From positions 2,347,501-2,411,500 of the forward strand of contig NZ_CP032694.1 of the NCBI RefSeq assembly GCF_003627755.1: DNA of 64,000 bases, read 5' to 3'. A model generated the notes under the pieces. The model did no database searches, was not told where the DNA came from, and saw nothing but the letters and a program-made list of their open reading frames with translations. This document shows, piece after piece, positions 35,306 to 44,852 of the stretch. Source of the stretch: Rhizobium jaguaris. GTDB lineage: Bacteria; Pseudomonadota; Alphaproteobacteria; Rhizobiales; Rhizobiaceae. Within the stretch, counting starts at the first letter, position 1. Each line of letters opens with the position of its first letter. The translations under genes and the position numbers were made by a program.

Positions 35306-37855
35306 TCAGGCGGCGCGATACCGGTCCACGCCATTGTCGTAGCCTTGGTATGTCTCGTCGCCATCGCCCGTGCGGAAACGGTCGATCTTATCGGAGAGCA
35401 TGTCGACGCGTTGGCGCAGACCATGGATTTCGGCGTTGTTTTCTTCGACCATCGCCGCATTCCTTTGCGTAATCAGCTCGACTTCACCGACGGCCCGCGT
35501 CACCTCTTCGATACCAGTCGACTGCTCGGCGGTTGCGGCGGAAATATCGGCAACGAGCTTGTGGACACCGGTCACGTGCCCGATAATCTCGGTCAGCGCC
35601 GCTCCGGTCTGCTCGACCAGATAGACACCGTTCTGCACCTGCGCTGAGCTTGCTGAAATCAGGCCCTTGATCTCCTTTGCCGCATTGGCGCAGCGCTGCG
35701 CCAGTTCGCGTACCTCCTGCGCAACGACGGCAAAGCCACGACCGGCCTCCCCGGCTCGGGCCGCTTCGACGCCGGCATTCAGCGCCAGCAAGTTGGTCTG
35801 GAAGGCGATCTCGTCGATAACGCCGATGATGGTGGCGATCTTTTCCGACGAGCGGTTGATTTCACTCATGGCGCCGACAGCCTTGGCCACGACTTCGCCG
35901 GATTGGGTCGCATAGGCCTGGGTCTCGTTGACCGAGACAGCCGTCTGCTTGGCACGATCGGCGGTCGAACGCACAACATCGCTCAAGCGATGCAGCGCCC
36001 GTGAACTTTCCTCGAGGGCCGCCGCCTGCTGCTCCGTGCGGCGCGCCAGATCGTCGGCGGATGTGGCGAGATTGCCGGTACCGCCCTTGATCTCCTCGGC
36101 CGTGTGGCGGACATCCGTCAGGGTCTCGCGCAGGGCTTCGACAGCGTGATTGTAGGTGAATGCCATCTCGACGAAATCGGCGGAGAGGTCTTCGCGCATG
36201 CCCTCTTCCAGATTTCCGTCCGCAAGCTTGGAGAGAACATCTGCCAGCGCATTCAGTGCCTGCTTCTGCTCGGCTTCGATACGGGCGCGGTCAGCGGCAC
36301 GCCGTGCAGCCTCCTCGGCCGACAAAGCGCGGGCACTCTCGGCCTCACGCTCCAGCCGGACGTTCTCCAAGGCAGCATCACGGAAGACGGTGACTGAGCG
36401 CACCATGTCGCCGATCTCGTCGCCGCGATTGCGGCCATCGATCGCCACTTCCAGATCGCCGCTTGCGAGCCGCGTCATGATCTCGGTAACCCGCTTCAGC
36501 GGACCGCGCAGCGTTTCCACCAGCATCAGGCCGCCGACAATGGCAAGCAACGTGCCGAGGATCATGGCAATGACAGAGACATTGGCGGAGCGCTCACTGT
36601 CTTCCTTGCCGATCTCCTGCGCCTGCGCAACGAAGCTGCGCAGCGATGTCATCGCATCCGCAAGCAGGCTATTGGAATCGACACGCGTTTTTTTCCAGTC
36701 GGCCGCAGTCTGCAGCAGATCCGCCGAGCCCTTGGTCAGGGTGTCGATCAAAGGCTGAGTATGGGCGGCAAAGTCACGCATGGTGGCATTGGTCTGACCG
36801 AGCGCCGAAATCTTAGCACCGACGCCCTGCAGGTCCTTCAAATCCACGATCACCGCATCGCGCGAGGCAGCGTCACGAACATTCTCCATACGTGCCGCGT
36901 GCAGCGTCAGGCGATCGGTGATGCCGAGCGCTTCGTCGACGTGATCCAATAGCTCTTTCTGGCCGTCGATGATCTTGTCGAGGCTGACAAAGCGATCGGC
37001 GGCAGTGTCGCTATTCTTGGCCGATTGCAGGGTCATATCCCCTTCGATCTTCACGAAGCTCTGCAGGATCGGCCCCATGGCCTCGACCTTCTGGTCGGAC
37101 GTGCCGCTGCCCTTCAGGACCGCATCAAGCTTATTGGCCGCATCGGCCGCGCTGTTGACCAGCCCGGCGCCACGCTTGGAGACCAGGGCTTTCGACGTGG
37201 CGACCTGTTTCAGAATGGCATCGGTGTAGGTCCGTGCATCGGAGATCTCCTCATCGGAATCGGCAGCCATCTGCACCTGGATGCGCAGGTTGCTCATCTT
37301 CTCCGACAGGCCCTTATAGGCCGCAGCATCATAAAGTAGTTCCTTGGCGAAGGTCTCCTTGTCGCTGAAGTCCTTGCGAATGATGTCGATCTGCTTGCCG
37401 GCCGCCTTGCTGCCGGCTTCAATGGCCAGCACCGCCTTCTGGATCGCATCGACATCGCTGTCCTGCTTCTGCTTTATATTCCAGAGGGTGGTGGTCTGAG
37501 CGTGCATCTTGCCGGCCAGATCGCTGACGGCAGCGATTTTGGCGCGCTGATCGTTGCTGAGCAGGCCGCTCAAACGCTGGACGCCGGCGGCCTGTGCATC
37601 AATCTTGCGGGCCAGCGCGTCGCGCGTCTCTTCGGATGGCGACGTGGTGAACTCCTGCAGAGCAGCCTGCAAATTCTCGAAATCGCTGATGTTTTCGATC
37701 GTCGCCCGCGTGACGGTCATATGGCCGTTGAGGATATTGGCCGTGTGATAGCCTACCAGGCCGACACCAGCGATCAGCACCACCAGCGGCACGACGAAGA
37801 TGAGAACCTTGGTCACTATCCGGCGACTTTGCAGAAGACGATCAATGAAGAACAT
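35306..37855 (-). CDS. methyl-accepting chemotaxis protein
   Basis: About 849 residues. A first membrane segment at about 13-35 is followed by a large helical periplasmic region (about 36-425), a second membrane segment at about 428-450, a HAMP domain, and a signalling domain with the hairpin tip EIAFQTNLLALNAGVEAARAGEAGRGFAVVAQEVRELAQR. The periplasmic part is all helical with heptads, a HBM- or 4HB-like sensor, so the ligand is unclear. The C-terminus (GDGDETYQGYDNGVDRYRAA) has no CheR-binding NWETF pentapeptide. ATG 37855 is used; a TTG 12 nt upstream is possible. Confidence 0.93.
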   Translation of the reverse strand: MFFIDRLLQSRRIVTKVLIFVVPLVVLIAGVGLVGYHTANILNGHMTVTRATIENISDFENLQAALQEFTTSPSEETRDALARKIDAQAAGVQRLSGLLSNDQRAKIAAVSDLAGKMHAQTTTLWNIKQKQDSDVDAIQKAVLAIEAGSKAAGKQIDIIRKDFSDKETFAKELLYDAAAYKGLSEKMSNLRIQVQMAADSDEEISDARTYTDAILKQVATSKALVSKRGAGLVNSAADAANKLDAVLKGSGTSDQKVEAMGPILQSFVKIEGDMTLQSAKNSDTAADRFVSLDKIIDGQKELLDHVDEALGITDRLTLHAARMENVRDAASRDAVIVDLKDLQGVGAKISALGQTNATMRDFAAHTQPLIDTLTKGSADLLQTAADWKKTRVDSNSLLADAMTSLRSFVAQAQEIGKEDSERSANVSVIAMILGTLLAIVGGLMLVETLRGPLKRVTEIMTRLASGDLEVAIDGRNRGDEIGDMVRSVTVFRDAALENVRLEREAESARALSAEEAARRAADRARIEAEQKQALNALADVLSKLADGNLEEGMREDLSADFVEMAFTYNHAVEALRETLTDVRHTAEEIKGGTGNLATSADDLARRTEQQAAALEESSRALHRLSDVVRSTADRAKQTAVSVNETQAYATQSGEVVAKAVGAMSEINRSSEKIATIIGVIDEIAFQTNLLALNAGVEAARAGEAGRGFAVVAQEVRELAQRCANAAKEIKGLISASSAQVQNGVYLVEQTGAALTEIIGHVTGVHKLVADISAATAEQSTGIEEVTRAVGEVELITQRNAAMVEENNAEIHGLRQRVDMLSDKIDRFRTGDGDETYQGYDNGVDRYRAA

Positions 37856-38182
37856 GCCACGCCCCAATCAAATTGGTATCCGGCGAAGGCGGGACAGTCA
37901 TTCCTGCTGCGCTGCGGTATATGCTTCTGCCTCATGCAAAACTGCAGGCGAGCGTCGGGAAATAAGATTGAATAAGGATTAATCGCAGACACAAAAGGTT
38001 GTACCACCTTCGAAAAATCAGCAATCCGCTCGCGATTTTGCGATTTCAGCGCGAGTATTCCCGCAGTCAGCTCACAAATTCGTTGCAAGGCACAATCGAA
38101 TTTGACCGCCGTTGCACCGCCAATGATTCCAATTTGCGGAAAAGCGCAGTAAGTCGAGCTGATATTTCTAAGGAATCGCTTT
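37856..38182. other. 327-nt intergenic region between chemoreceptor and DMT transporter
   Basis: No gene is seen. It should hold the two divergent promoters. I see no strong dyad; short direct repeats TTGCGATTT lie near 38035-38047. Confidence 0.5.
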
Positions 38183-39094
38183 ATGCCGCGGACGAAGAAT
38201 ACGCAAGGCGCACTCTACATGGCCGCAGCAATGGCCGGTTTTTCCTGCAGCGATGCACTGTCCAAGTCGGTCATCGCCGTGATGAATGCCGGCGAGATCA
38301 TATTTCTCCGCGGACTCCTTACCAGCATCTTCGTCTATCTGCTTGCCCGAAATATGGACGCCCTGCGCTCCTGGAAAGTCATCCTGCAGCCGATGATCGC
38401 GCTGCGCGTCGTCTGCGAGGCGATCGCGGCGGCAACCTACATCACCGCGCTCGGCATGATGCCGATCGCCAACGCCTCCGCCATCCTGCAGGCATTACCG
38501 CTCGCCGTCACTCTCGGCGCGGCCTTGTTCCTGAAAGAGCCGGTCGGCTGGCGACGCTGGACGGCGATCGTCGTCGGTTTTGTCGGGGTGCTCATCATCA
38601 TCCGCCCCGGCCCCGATGGCTTCACGACGGCTGCCCTACTCGTGGTCGCCAGCATGTTCGCCACCGCCGCCCGGGATCTGGCGACGCGCTGCGTCAGCAA
38701 GGATGTGCCGTCGCTTATGGTGACGGTATGCACCGCGATCTCCATCTCCATTTTCGGCGCCCTGTCGATCGTTCCGCTCGGCGGCTGGTCGCCGGTCAGC
38801 CTTGCCTCTTTCTCGCACATCCTGCTCGCATCGATCCTGGTGCTGGTCGGCTATCAATCGGTGATCCAGGCGATGCGTACGGGCGAGATCTCCTTCGTCG
38901 CACCGTTTCGCTATCTAAGCCTCATCTGGTCAGCATTGCTCGGCCTGCTATTCTTCGGCGAGATGCCGGATGCCTGGACCATGATCGGCTCCGCCATTGT
39001 CATCGCCTCCGGTCTCTATACATTCTACCGCGAGAGCAAACGGCAAGCGGCCGAGCGCGTCGCCCAGGAATCAGAGCCGCGTGTGCCCGCCTAA
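38183..39094 (+). CDS. DMT-family (EamA) transporter
   Basis: A 303-residue membrane protein with about ten segments and two EamA repeats. AAGGAA lies 8 nt before the ATG. Many such proteins export amino acids or other small metabolites, but the substrate is not visible. mobA starts 10 nt after the stop, so the transporter is probably co-transcribed with mobA-mobB, with no clear reason in known function. Confidence 0.9.
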   Translation: MPRTKNTQGALYMAAAMAGFSCSDALSKSVIAVMNAGEIIFLRGLLTSIFVYLLARNMDALRSWKVILQPMIALRVVCEAIAAATYITALGMMPIANASAILQALPLAVTLGAALFLKEPVGWRRWTAIVVGFVGVLIIIRPGPDGFTTAALLVVASMFATAARDLATRCVSKDVPSLMVTVCTAISISIFGALSIVPLGGWSPVSLASFSHILLASILVLVGYQSVIQAMRTGEISFVAPFRYLSLIWSALLGLLFFGEMPDAWTMIGSAIVIASGLYTFYRESKRQAAERVAQESEPRVPA

Positions 39095-39104
39095 GGTCGC
39101 CAGC

Positions 39105-39755
39105 ATGCCCGGCTTCATCATCGATCCCGCCGACATCCCGCCCTATCTGCTCGCCGGGGGCCGTTCCAGCCGCATGGGCGCGAACAAAGCGTTTGCGCTG
39201 CTCGGCGGAGAAAGGCTCCTGACGCGCATTGCAGCTCGCATCGGACAACAGCAGAAAATACCGGTCGCGCTGAATGCGGATAGCGACTGGCCGGATACGG
39301 TAGGGCTGCGGCTAGTTCCCGACATCATCCCCGGCAAGCTCGGTCCGCTTGCAGGCGTGCTCACCGCCATACGCGATGCGACGGTGAAGCACCCGCATGC
39401 ATCCCATATCGTCACCGTGCCGATCGACAGTCCGTTTTTTCCTTCCGATCTGGTCGGCCGACTGGCTCAAGCGATCGTAAGCCGAGACGAAATCGCCATT
39501 GCCGCATCGCTCAGCCGCGATCATCCGGTGTTCGGCCTCTGGCCTGTCTCCATCGCCGACGATCTCGAAATCTGGCTTCTCAAGGATGACAAGCGACGCG
39601 TCAGGGATTTTCTCGCACGCCATACTGTCCGTACGGTCGATTTTGCCACGATCCAAACGCTGATCGGCCCCCTTGATCCCTTCTTCAACATCAACACGCC
39701 AGACGACCTGATTGCCGCAGAGAGATGGCTCGCGGCGTTGGAGCAGACACCATGA
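39105..39755 (+). CDS. mobA: molybdenum cofactor guanylyltransferase
   Basis: A 216-residue nucleotidyltransferase that joins GMP to molybdopterin, giving the dinucleotide form used by DMSO reductase-type enzymes. The signature LAGGRSSRMGANKAF lies at residues 16-30, with VPIDSPFF later. ATG 39105 is preceded by AAGG. The stop overlaps the mobB start by 4 nt (ATGA). Confidence 0.94.
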   Translation: MPGFIIDPADIPPYLLAGGRSSRMGANKAFALLGGERLLTRIAARIGQQQKIPVALNADSDWPDTVGLRLVPDIIPGKLGPLAGVLTAIRDATVKHPHASHIVTVPIDSPFFPSDLVGRLAQAIVSRDEIAIAASLSRDHPVFGLWPVSIADDLEIWLLKDDKRRVRDFLARHTVRTVDFATIQTLIGPLDPFFNINTPDDLIAAERWLAALEQTP

Positions 39756-40282
39756 CGACGAAACGACCCAAAATCTTCGGCATCGCCGGCTGGAAGAATT
39801 CCGGCAAGACCGGGCTTACGGTGCGGCTCGTTACCGAATTCACCCGGCGCGGCTACAGGATTTCGACCATCAAGCATGCACATCATGACTTCGACATCGA
39901 CAAGGTCGGCGCCGACAGTTTTCGCCACCGCGAAGCCGGAGCGCATGAAGTCACCATTGTCTCCAGCACGCGCTACGCCATCATGCACGAGCTGCGCGAC
40001 GAGCCGGAACCGAGCTTCGAGGAAATCCTGGCACGGCTCACGCCTTGCGACCTCATCCTGATCGAAGGCTATAAGCGCGAACAGATCCCGAAGATCGAAG
40101 CCCGCCGCTTGGAGGCTGCCAACCGCGAGCCTTTGGCGCCGCAAGACCCGCACATCGTCGCCATCGCCGCCGACCATCCGGTAGAAGATGCCGGCGCGCT
40201 GCCCGTCTTCGATCTCGACGACACCCTCGCGATCGCCGATTTCATCGCTGCGACGGTTGGACTTGGCGTAGCGGCAAAATGA
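39752..40282 (+). CDS. mobB: molybdopterin-guanine dinucleotide biosynthesis protein B
   Basis: A 176-residue GTP-binding protein with the P-loop GWKNSGKT at 13-20 and the family run TIKHAHHDFDIDKVGADSFRHREAGA. MobB assists MobA in cofactor maturation. It is translationally coupled to mobA by an ATGA overlap, and the operon ends with a terminator. Confidence 0.95.
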   Translation: MTTKRPKIFGIAGWKNSGKTGLTVRLVTEFTRRGYRISTIKHAHHDFDIDKVGADSFRHREAGAHEVTIVSSTRYAIMHELRDEPEPSFEEILARLTPCDLILIEGYKREQIPKIEARRLEAANREPLAPQDPHIVAIAADHPVEDAGALPVFDLDDTLAIADFIAATVGLGVAAK

Positions 40283-40283
40283 C

Positions 40284-40311
40284 AAAGGCCGCCGGTTTCC
40301 CGACGGCCTTT
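40284..40311. terminator. bidirectional terminator between mobB and OmpA-like gene
   Basis: AAAGGCCGCCGG-TTTC-CCGACGGCCTTT forms an 11-pair stem with one mismatch. A-T ends on both sides let it serve mobB (plus) and the convergent OmpA-like gene (minus). Confidence 0.8.
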
Positions 40312-40332
40312 CGTATTTACGACAAGCAGAGC

Positions 40333-42777
40333 TTACTGGGTCGAAGCGACCGGACGCACCAATGCCGTGACGCGGCGGATGGTAACGCGACGGTTCTCCT
40401 GCTCAGGCCCCTGCGTATTCACCTTGAGATACTGCTCGCCGTACCCCTGTGTCGCCAGGTTTTCCGGTGGAATGCCGTAAACATCGGTGAGCACGTTCGC
40501 GACGGATTCGGCACGCTGATCGGATAGAACCAGATTGCTTTGCGGAGTGCCGACGGCATCCGTATGGCCTTCGATCAGGAAGGTCTCAGTCGGGTCTTTC
40601 TTGATGATCTTATTCATGGCGTCGGCAACGCCGCGCAGCGTACTCGCCTGCGACATCGGGATTTCCGCACTGCCCGTCGCAAAAGTGATCGTATCGAGAT
40701 CGATACGGCGCACTTTGTCGCGGATGCGGGCGGAGTAACGCACTTCGTTCAGTGAATAGACCCGCTCCACAGGTTCGACCGGCGGTTCACGCAGGAAGTC
40801 GTAGTAATTCGCCTCACGATCCGTGCCGGTGTCGATGATGTACTGGTTCACCGGAATGCGCAGGCGCATCGGCGGCAAGTCGTCGCCGGGATCGCGGAAA
40901 TAGTCGTCACGGTCCGGCTGATCCTCCAATTCCGGCGAATAGAACAGCACATATTCGCGGCCGCGCGCATCGATGCGCGAGCGCTGAATAACGTCGCCAT
41001 AACGGTTACGCACGGTGACGATGCGATCGCCATCCGGACGATCGATGGTTTCGCGGTAGCGGTCGCGCGGAAGCTGCTCGTAGATCGGACGTTCGCCGTC
41101 GCGAACGAAGCGTTCGCTGTCGTCATGACGGACAACGTAGGTGTTGTCGATATTCAGGATGACACGGCCGCCTTGATTGCTGTTCGGCTGGACCGCAACG
41201 CCTTCCGGCGGCGCGAAATCCGGTCGGCGGTCGAGCCGACGGCCCTGCTCGCTGGTTATGGCTTCCATCCTCACGGGCTGTTGCTGCTGGCCGCTGACCG
41301 CGCGTTGCGCTTCGGCATCGGACGTCGGCGGCTTTGTATAAGCCGGCTGCTGTTGTACCTGAACGTTCTGTCCTTGCGCGGTCGGAGCTTGGCCAGTCTG
41401 GGCCTGGCCCCCTTGGCCGCCGGCAGCCTGCCCGCCCTGACGAAAGCCGCGCCGCGCTGCGTCCTTGTCGCTATCCAGCACGGCAGCGCCGTTCTGCACC
41501 GGCAGAATAACGGTCTCGTTGCTGGCAGCGGGATTTTCGGCGACTTTCTTTCGGCGCTCCAATTCCTGCGGCGAAACCTGCCCGCCGGCGGGAGCGGCTG
41601 TTTGGGCACCCTGCTGCACAGCCCCATTGGCGGGCGCCTGTGTCGCATTGCCCTGGGCAGGAGCGGCGGTTCCTACATTCGGCTGCTGTTGTTTGCCGAT
41701 CTGCGGAGCCGCCTGGTTCTGCGGCTGAGCCTGAGGCTCGCTTTTCTGGACCGGCTGCTGCGCGGTATTGGCCGCGGGCTGCTGCCCGCCCTGCTGTTCA
41801 TTCGGCAACAGCTTGGGTTTCTGCTGCTTGCCAGGCTCGGCCTGCTGGGTCGAAGGTTGTTGTTGAGCAGGCGCTGCCTGCTGCTCTGCGGGTTGCTGTG
41901 CCGGTGCTGCCGGTTGGCCCTGTGGCTGCTGGTGTTTCTTCAGCTCGGGCTGGGCTGGAGTCCCCGGCTGCGCCTGCTGGCTCTGAGACTGCTGTGCGGC
42001 CGGCGCTTGTTTCTGGGCGGGTACAGGCTGCTGTTCAGCCGGTTGCTGCGCCGGTACTGCTGGTTCGCTCTGCTGCTTCTGGTGTTTCTTCAGCTCGGGC
42101 TGGGCTGGAGCCTCCGGCTGAGCCTGTTGGGTCTGAGACTGTTGCACGGCTGGCGCCTGTTTCTGAGCAGGTGCAGTCTGCTGTTCCGCCGGTTGCTGCG
42201 CCGGTGCTGCCGGTTGGCTCTGCTGCTTCTGGTGTTTCTTCAGCTCGGGTTGGGCTGGGGCCTCCGGCTGAGCCTGCTGGCTCTGAGACTGTTGCGCGGC
42301 CGGCGCCTGTTTCTGGGCAGGTGCAGGCTGCTGTTCAGCCGGCTGCTGCGCCGGTGCCGCCGATTCGCTCGGCTGCCTCTGGTGTTTCTTTAGTTCGGGT
42401 TGACCCTGCGGCTGGGTTTCAGGCGCCACCTGCGGCTCGACGGCCTGCTGGGCCTCCTTCATCTTGCGCTGCGGCTCGCCTCCGCCCTGCTGCGCTGGTG
42501 CGGCCTCATGCTTCTGGCCCTGCGGCTCACCCTGTTCTGCACCACCTGGCTTCTTGCGCTTTTTCAGTTCCTCTTCGGACTGCCCATCCGGAGCCGCCTG
42601 CTCCTGCGCAACTTCGAAACTTGCATTGCCGTTGACGGCGACTGATTTGGCGGCATCACTGCTCAATGGTGCGACGGCCTGCTCGCGCAGCGCTGTGGCA
42701 GCGGCCGGCTCGAATGCCAGCGATAAGGACAGCAGTGGAAATGCTGCGCTGGCAAATAGTCTGGATCGCTTTCCCAT
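40333..42777 (-). CDS. OmpA-family protein with tandem Gln/Pro/Ala repeats
   Basis: An 814-residue envelope protein. Residues 1-27 form a signal peptide. Residues about 60-380 are low-complexity, rich in Gln, Pro and Ala, with a 50-residue tandem unit from residue 127 that starts PELKKHQ. Residues about 530-690 are a charged folded region. Residues about 690-805 form an OmpA peptidoglycan-binding domain (ITFATGSAEIPMSQAS, LIEGHTDAVGTPQSNLVLSDQRAESVANVL). It probably links the outer envelope to peptidoglycan across a flexible spacer. AAGGAGA lies before the ATG. Confidence 0.92.
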   Translation of the reverse strand: MGKRSRLFASAAFPLLSLSLAFEPAAATALREQAVAPLSSDAAKSVAVNGNASFEVAQEQAAPDGQSEEELKKRKKPGGAEQGEPQGQKHEAAPAQQGGGEPQRKMKEAQQAVEPQVAPETQPQGQPELKKHQRQPSESAAPAQQPAEQQPAPAQKQAPAAQQSQSQQAQPEAPAQPELKKHQKQQSQPAAPAQQPAEQQTAPAQKQAPAVQQSQTQQAQPEAPAQPELKKHQKQQSEPAVPAQQPAEQQPVPAQKQAPAAQQSQSQQAQPGTPAQPELKKHQQPQGQPAAPAQQPAEQQAAPAQQQPSTQQAEPGKQQKPKLLPNEQQGGQQPAANTAQQPVQKSEPQAQPQNQAAPQIGKQQQPNVGTAAPAQGNATQAPANGAVQQGAQTAAPAGGQVSPQELERRKKVAENPAASNETVILPVQNGAAVLDSDKDAARRGFRQGGQAAGGQGGQAQTGQAPTAQGQNVQVQQQPAYTKPPTSDAEAQRAVSGQQQQPVRMEAITSEQGRRLDRRPDFAPPEGVAVQPNSNQGGRVILNIDNTYVVRHDDSERFVRDGERPIYEQLPRDRYRETIDRPDGDRIVTVRNRYGDVIQRSRIDARGREYVLFYSPELEDQPDRDDYFRDPGDDLPPMRLRIPVNQYIIDTGTDREANYYDFLREPPVEPVERVYSLNEVRYSARIRDKVRRIDLDTITFATGSAEIPMSQASTLRGVADAMNKIIKKDPTETFLIEGHTDAVGTPQSNLVLSDQRAESVANVLTDVYGIPPENLATQGYGEQYLKVNTQGPEQENRRVTIRRVTALVRPVASTQ
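41845..42399 (-). repeat. 150-bp tandem repeat inside OmpA-like gene
   Basis: About 3.7 in-frame copies of a 150-bp unit encode 50 residues each. Units start PELKKHQ at residues 127, 177, 227 and 277. Each runs through PAQQPAEQQ and PAQKQAPA and QQAQP. The fourth is partial. Copies differ at about 4-8 residues, so the array is old enough to have drifted but still a place for slippage or recombination. Confidence 0.93.
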
Positions 42778-43148
42778 AAATAGGGTCTCCTTTTCTTATC
42801 CTTATCCGCCAAATCACGGATATCAGCCCTCGGAGCTGATGCCGCATGATCCCGGCCGATTTTCGTTGCCCTTAGGGCTGAATCGCGGCAAGCAGTGATA
42901 TGTTCCGAAAGGATTAAACAGGCTGAATTAACCCTGCCTGAACGCGTCGGACGGTTGCCATTCAGGTTTGAGAATAATGCAAGCGCTTTGGCAAACCGCG
43001 TGCGGTGCAAAAACGTCTTTGCAATTCCAGTTGCAATTTACGGAAAAAAAGTACGATTATCGCAAGCAGGCGGGCTACTCGCCCGCTCCATTCTGGCCGA
43101 CCGCCAATAAAGAAAAACAGCTGCCGGCCGCCAACAGAGAGGATCAAA
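42778..43148. other. 371-nt intergenic region between divergent OmpA-like gene and amino-acid binding protein gene
   Basis: No gene is supported. It should hold two promoters. Two TTAA groups (GATTAAACAG and GAATTAACCC near 42915-42930) and an A-rich run near 43043-43050 are the only visible features. Confidence 0.5.
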
Positions 43149-43931
43149 ATGCGCATCTCCACTCGCCTTTTCGCTGCTGCGTCGCTTGCAGCGATGTCGC
43201 TTTTCGCCGGCGCCGCGCTCGCTGACGGCGATACGATCGTCATCGGCACCGACGCCACCTATCCGCCGTTCGAATCGCTCGACGCCGCCGGCAAGTTCAT
43301 TGGCTTCGACATCGATATAGCCAATGCGCTTTGCGATCAGATGAAGGTCAAATGCACCTTCGTGAACCAGGATTTCGATGGCATCATTCCGGCCCTGCAA
43401 GCCAAGAAGTTCGACGCCATCGTCTCGTCCATGTCGATCACGCCGGAGCGTGAAAAGACCATCGACTTCACCAACAAATACTACAACACCCCGCCGGCCA
43501 TCGCCGTGCCGAAGGATTCGACCGTGACCGAAGCAACCGATGCTGGCCTTAAGGGCAAGACCATCGGCGCTCAGTCCTCGACCACGCACGCCAACTATGC
43601 CAGCGCTCATCTGAAAGACGCTGAGCTGAAGCTCTATCCGTCGCCGGACGAATATAAGCTCGACCTCGCCAACGGCCGTATCGACGCTGTTATCGACGAC
43701 GTTGTGGTTCTCTCCGAATGGGTCAAGTCCGATGCCGGCAATTGCTGCAAGATGCTCGGCACGCTGAAGATCGATCCGGAAATCAACGGCGTCGGCGCCG
43801 GCATTGGCCTTCGCAAGGGTGACACCGCGCTCAAGGACAAGTTCAACGCTGCAATCGCTGCGATCCGTGCGGACGGCACCTATAAGAAGATCCAGGACAA
43901 GTATTTCGACTTCGACGTCTATGGCGAGTGA
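43149..43931 (+). CDS. amino-acid ABC transporter substrate-binding protein
   Basis: A 260-residue periplasmic binding protein (SBP family 3) with a signal peptide (about 1-25, ending ALADGD). The ligand-binding runs TDATYPPFESLDAAGKFIGFDIDIANALC and VSSMSITPEREKTIDFTNKYY resemble lysine/arginine/ornithine or histidine binding proteins (ArgT/HisJ). AGAGGA precedes ATG 43149. A hairpin separates it from the permease genes, which would let the binding protein be made in excess. Confidence 0.92.
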   Translation: MRISTRLFAAASLAAMSLFAGAALADGDTIVIGTDATYPPFESLDAAGKFIGFDIDIANALCDQMKVKCTFVNQDFDGIIPALQAKKFDAIVSSMSITPEREKTIDFTNKYYNTPPAIAVPKDSTVTEATDAGLKGKTIGAQSSTTHANYASAHLKDAELKLYPSPDEYKLDLANGRIDAVIDDVVVLSEWVKSDAGNCCKMLGTLKIDPEINGVGAGIGLRKGDTALKDKFNAAIAAIRADGTYKKIQDKYFDFDVYGE

Positions 43932-43958
43932 TCGCTTGTCGATTCTTTAGAAAATACG

Positions 43959-43988
43959 ACGGCGGAAGCTTGCTCTTCCGCCGTTTTT
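43959..43988 (+). terminator. attenuating hairpin between binding protein and permease genes
   Basis: A perfect 10-bp stem ACGGCGGAAG and CTTCCGCCGT with a 6-nt loop is followed by TTTT. It should end most transcripts after the binding-protein gene and let a fraction read into the permeases. Confidence 0.88.
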
Positions 43989-44048
43989 GTTTGACAAACA
44001 ATGTAAGAATAAGAGAAGCGCGGCAAAAGTCGCGAGGGGAAATATGGT

Positions 44049-44852
44049 ATGGGCGGATTGTTTTCCGCGATTGGTTCCTTTTGGGTCTGGCTCGAGACTG
44101 TCTTCGATCCATTGTGCGGCCCGGTCGGGCTCTTCACGCTGTTTGCGCAAAACACCGTTATGGCCTGCGGCGATACCGGCTGGGGCGACGAGATTGCCGG
44201 CGGGCTGAAAATCACGATCACAATAGCCGTCCTGACCTTGCCGGTCGGGTTGGTCATCGGTTTTCTGGTGGCGCTGGCGCAGCAATCGGAAGAGAACTCC
44301 CTACGGCTTGCGGCCGGCGTGTTCACCACCATCTTTCGCGGCCTACCGGAGCTCCTGACCCTATTCATCATCTATTACGGCATACAGATCCTGCTGCAGA
44401 CAGCCCTTGCCTATGTGGGCTATACCGGACAGGTCGAGATCAATGCCTTTGTCGCCGGCATGGTCGCCCTCTCGATCGTATTTTCCGCCTATTGTTCGGA
44501 AGTTTTGCTGTCAGCCTTCAGGGCGATCCCGAAGGGGCAATATGAAGCGGGCGATGCTCTTGGTTTTCACCGCGCCCGCACCATGCGCCTGATTATCCTG
44601 CCCCAGTTAATCCGCATTTCGCTCCCCAATCTCGGGAATCTCTGGATGAACCTGTTAAAGGACACGTCCTACGTTTCCGTCATCGGGCTTGCCGATATCA
44701 TCCGCCAGACGGGTCTAGCCGTGCGAGCGACCAAGGACCCGTTCCGCTTCTATCTGGTTGCCTGCGCTCTCTATCTGGTGCTCGCCATCATTTCCTCGGC
44801 TGGTTTGTCTTACCTTGATCGCTGGGCCAAACGTGCGGAGTTTCGCCGATGA
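44049..44852 (+). CDS. amino-acid ABC transporter permease (HisQ-like)
   Basis: A 267-residue inner-membrane permease of the polar amino-acid family. Five or so membrane segments and the coupling run EVLLSAFRAIPKGQYEAGDALGFHRARTMRLIILPQLIRISLPNLGN match HisQ/ArtQ-type subunits. AGGGG precedes the start. The stop overlaps the next permease start by 4 nt (ATGA). No ATPase gene follows. Confidence 0.93.
   Translation: MGGLFSAIGSFWVWLETVFDPLCGPVGLFTLFAQNTVMACGDTGWGDEIAGGLKITITIAVLTLPVGLVIGFLVALAQQSEENSLRLAAGVFTTIFRGLPELLTLFIIYYGIQILLQTALAYVGYTGQVEINAFVAGMVALSIVFSAYCSEVLLSAFRAIPKGQYEAGDALGFHRARTMRLIILPQLIRISLPNLGNLWMNLLKDTSYVSVIGLADIIRQTGLAVRATKDPFRFYLVACALYLVLAIISSAGLSYLDRWAKRAEFRR

Noticed and set aside
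41125..42393. 422-codon Leu/Arg-rich frame opposite the OmpA-like gene
   Set aside because: The Leu-rich repeat pattern is only the complement of the Gln/Pro/Ala codon repeats on the real strand.
41845..42399. possible CRISPR-like or noncoding repeat array
   Set aside because: Units are 150 bp, in frame, adjacent without spacers, and translate into a protein repeat.
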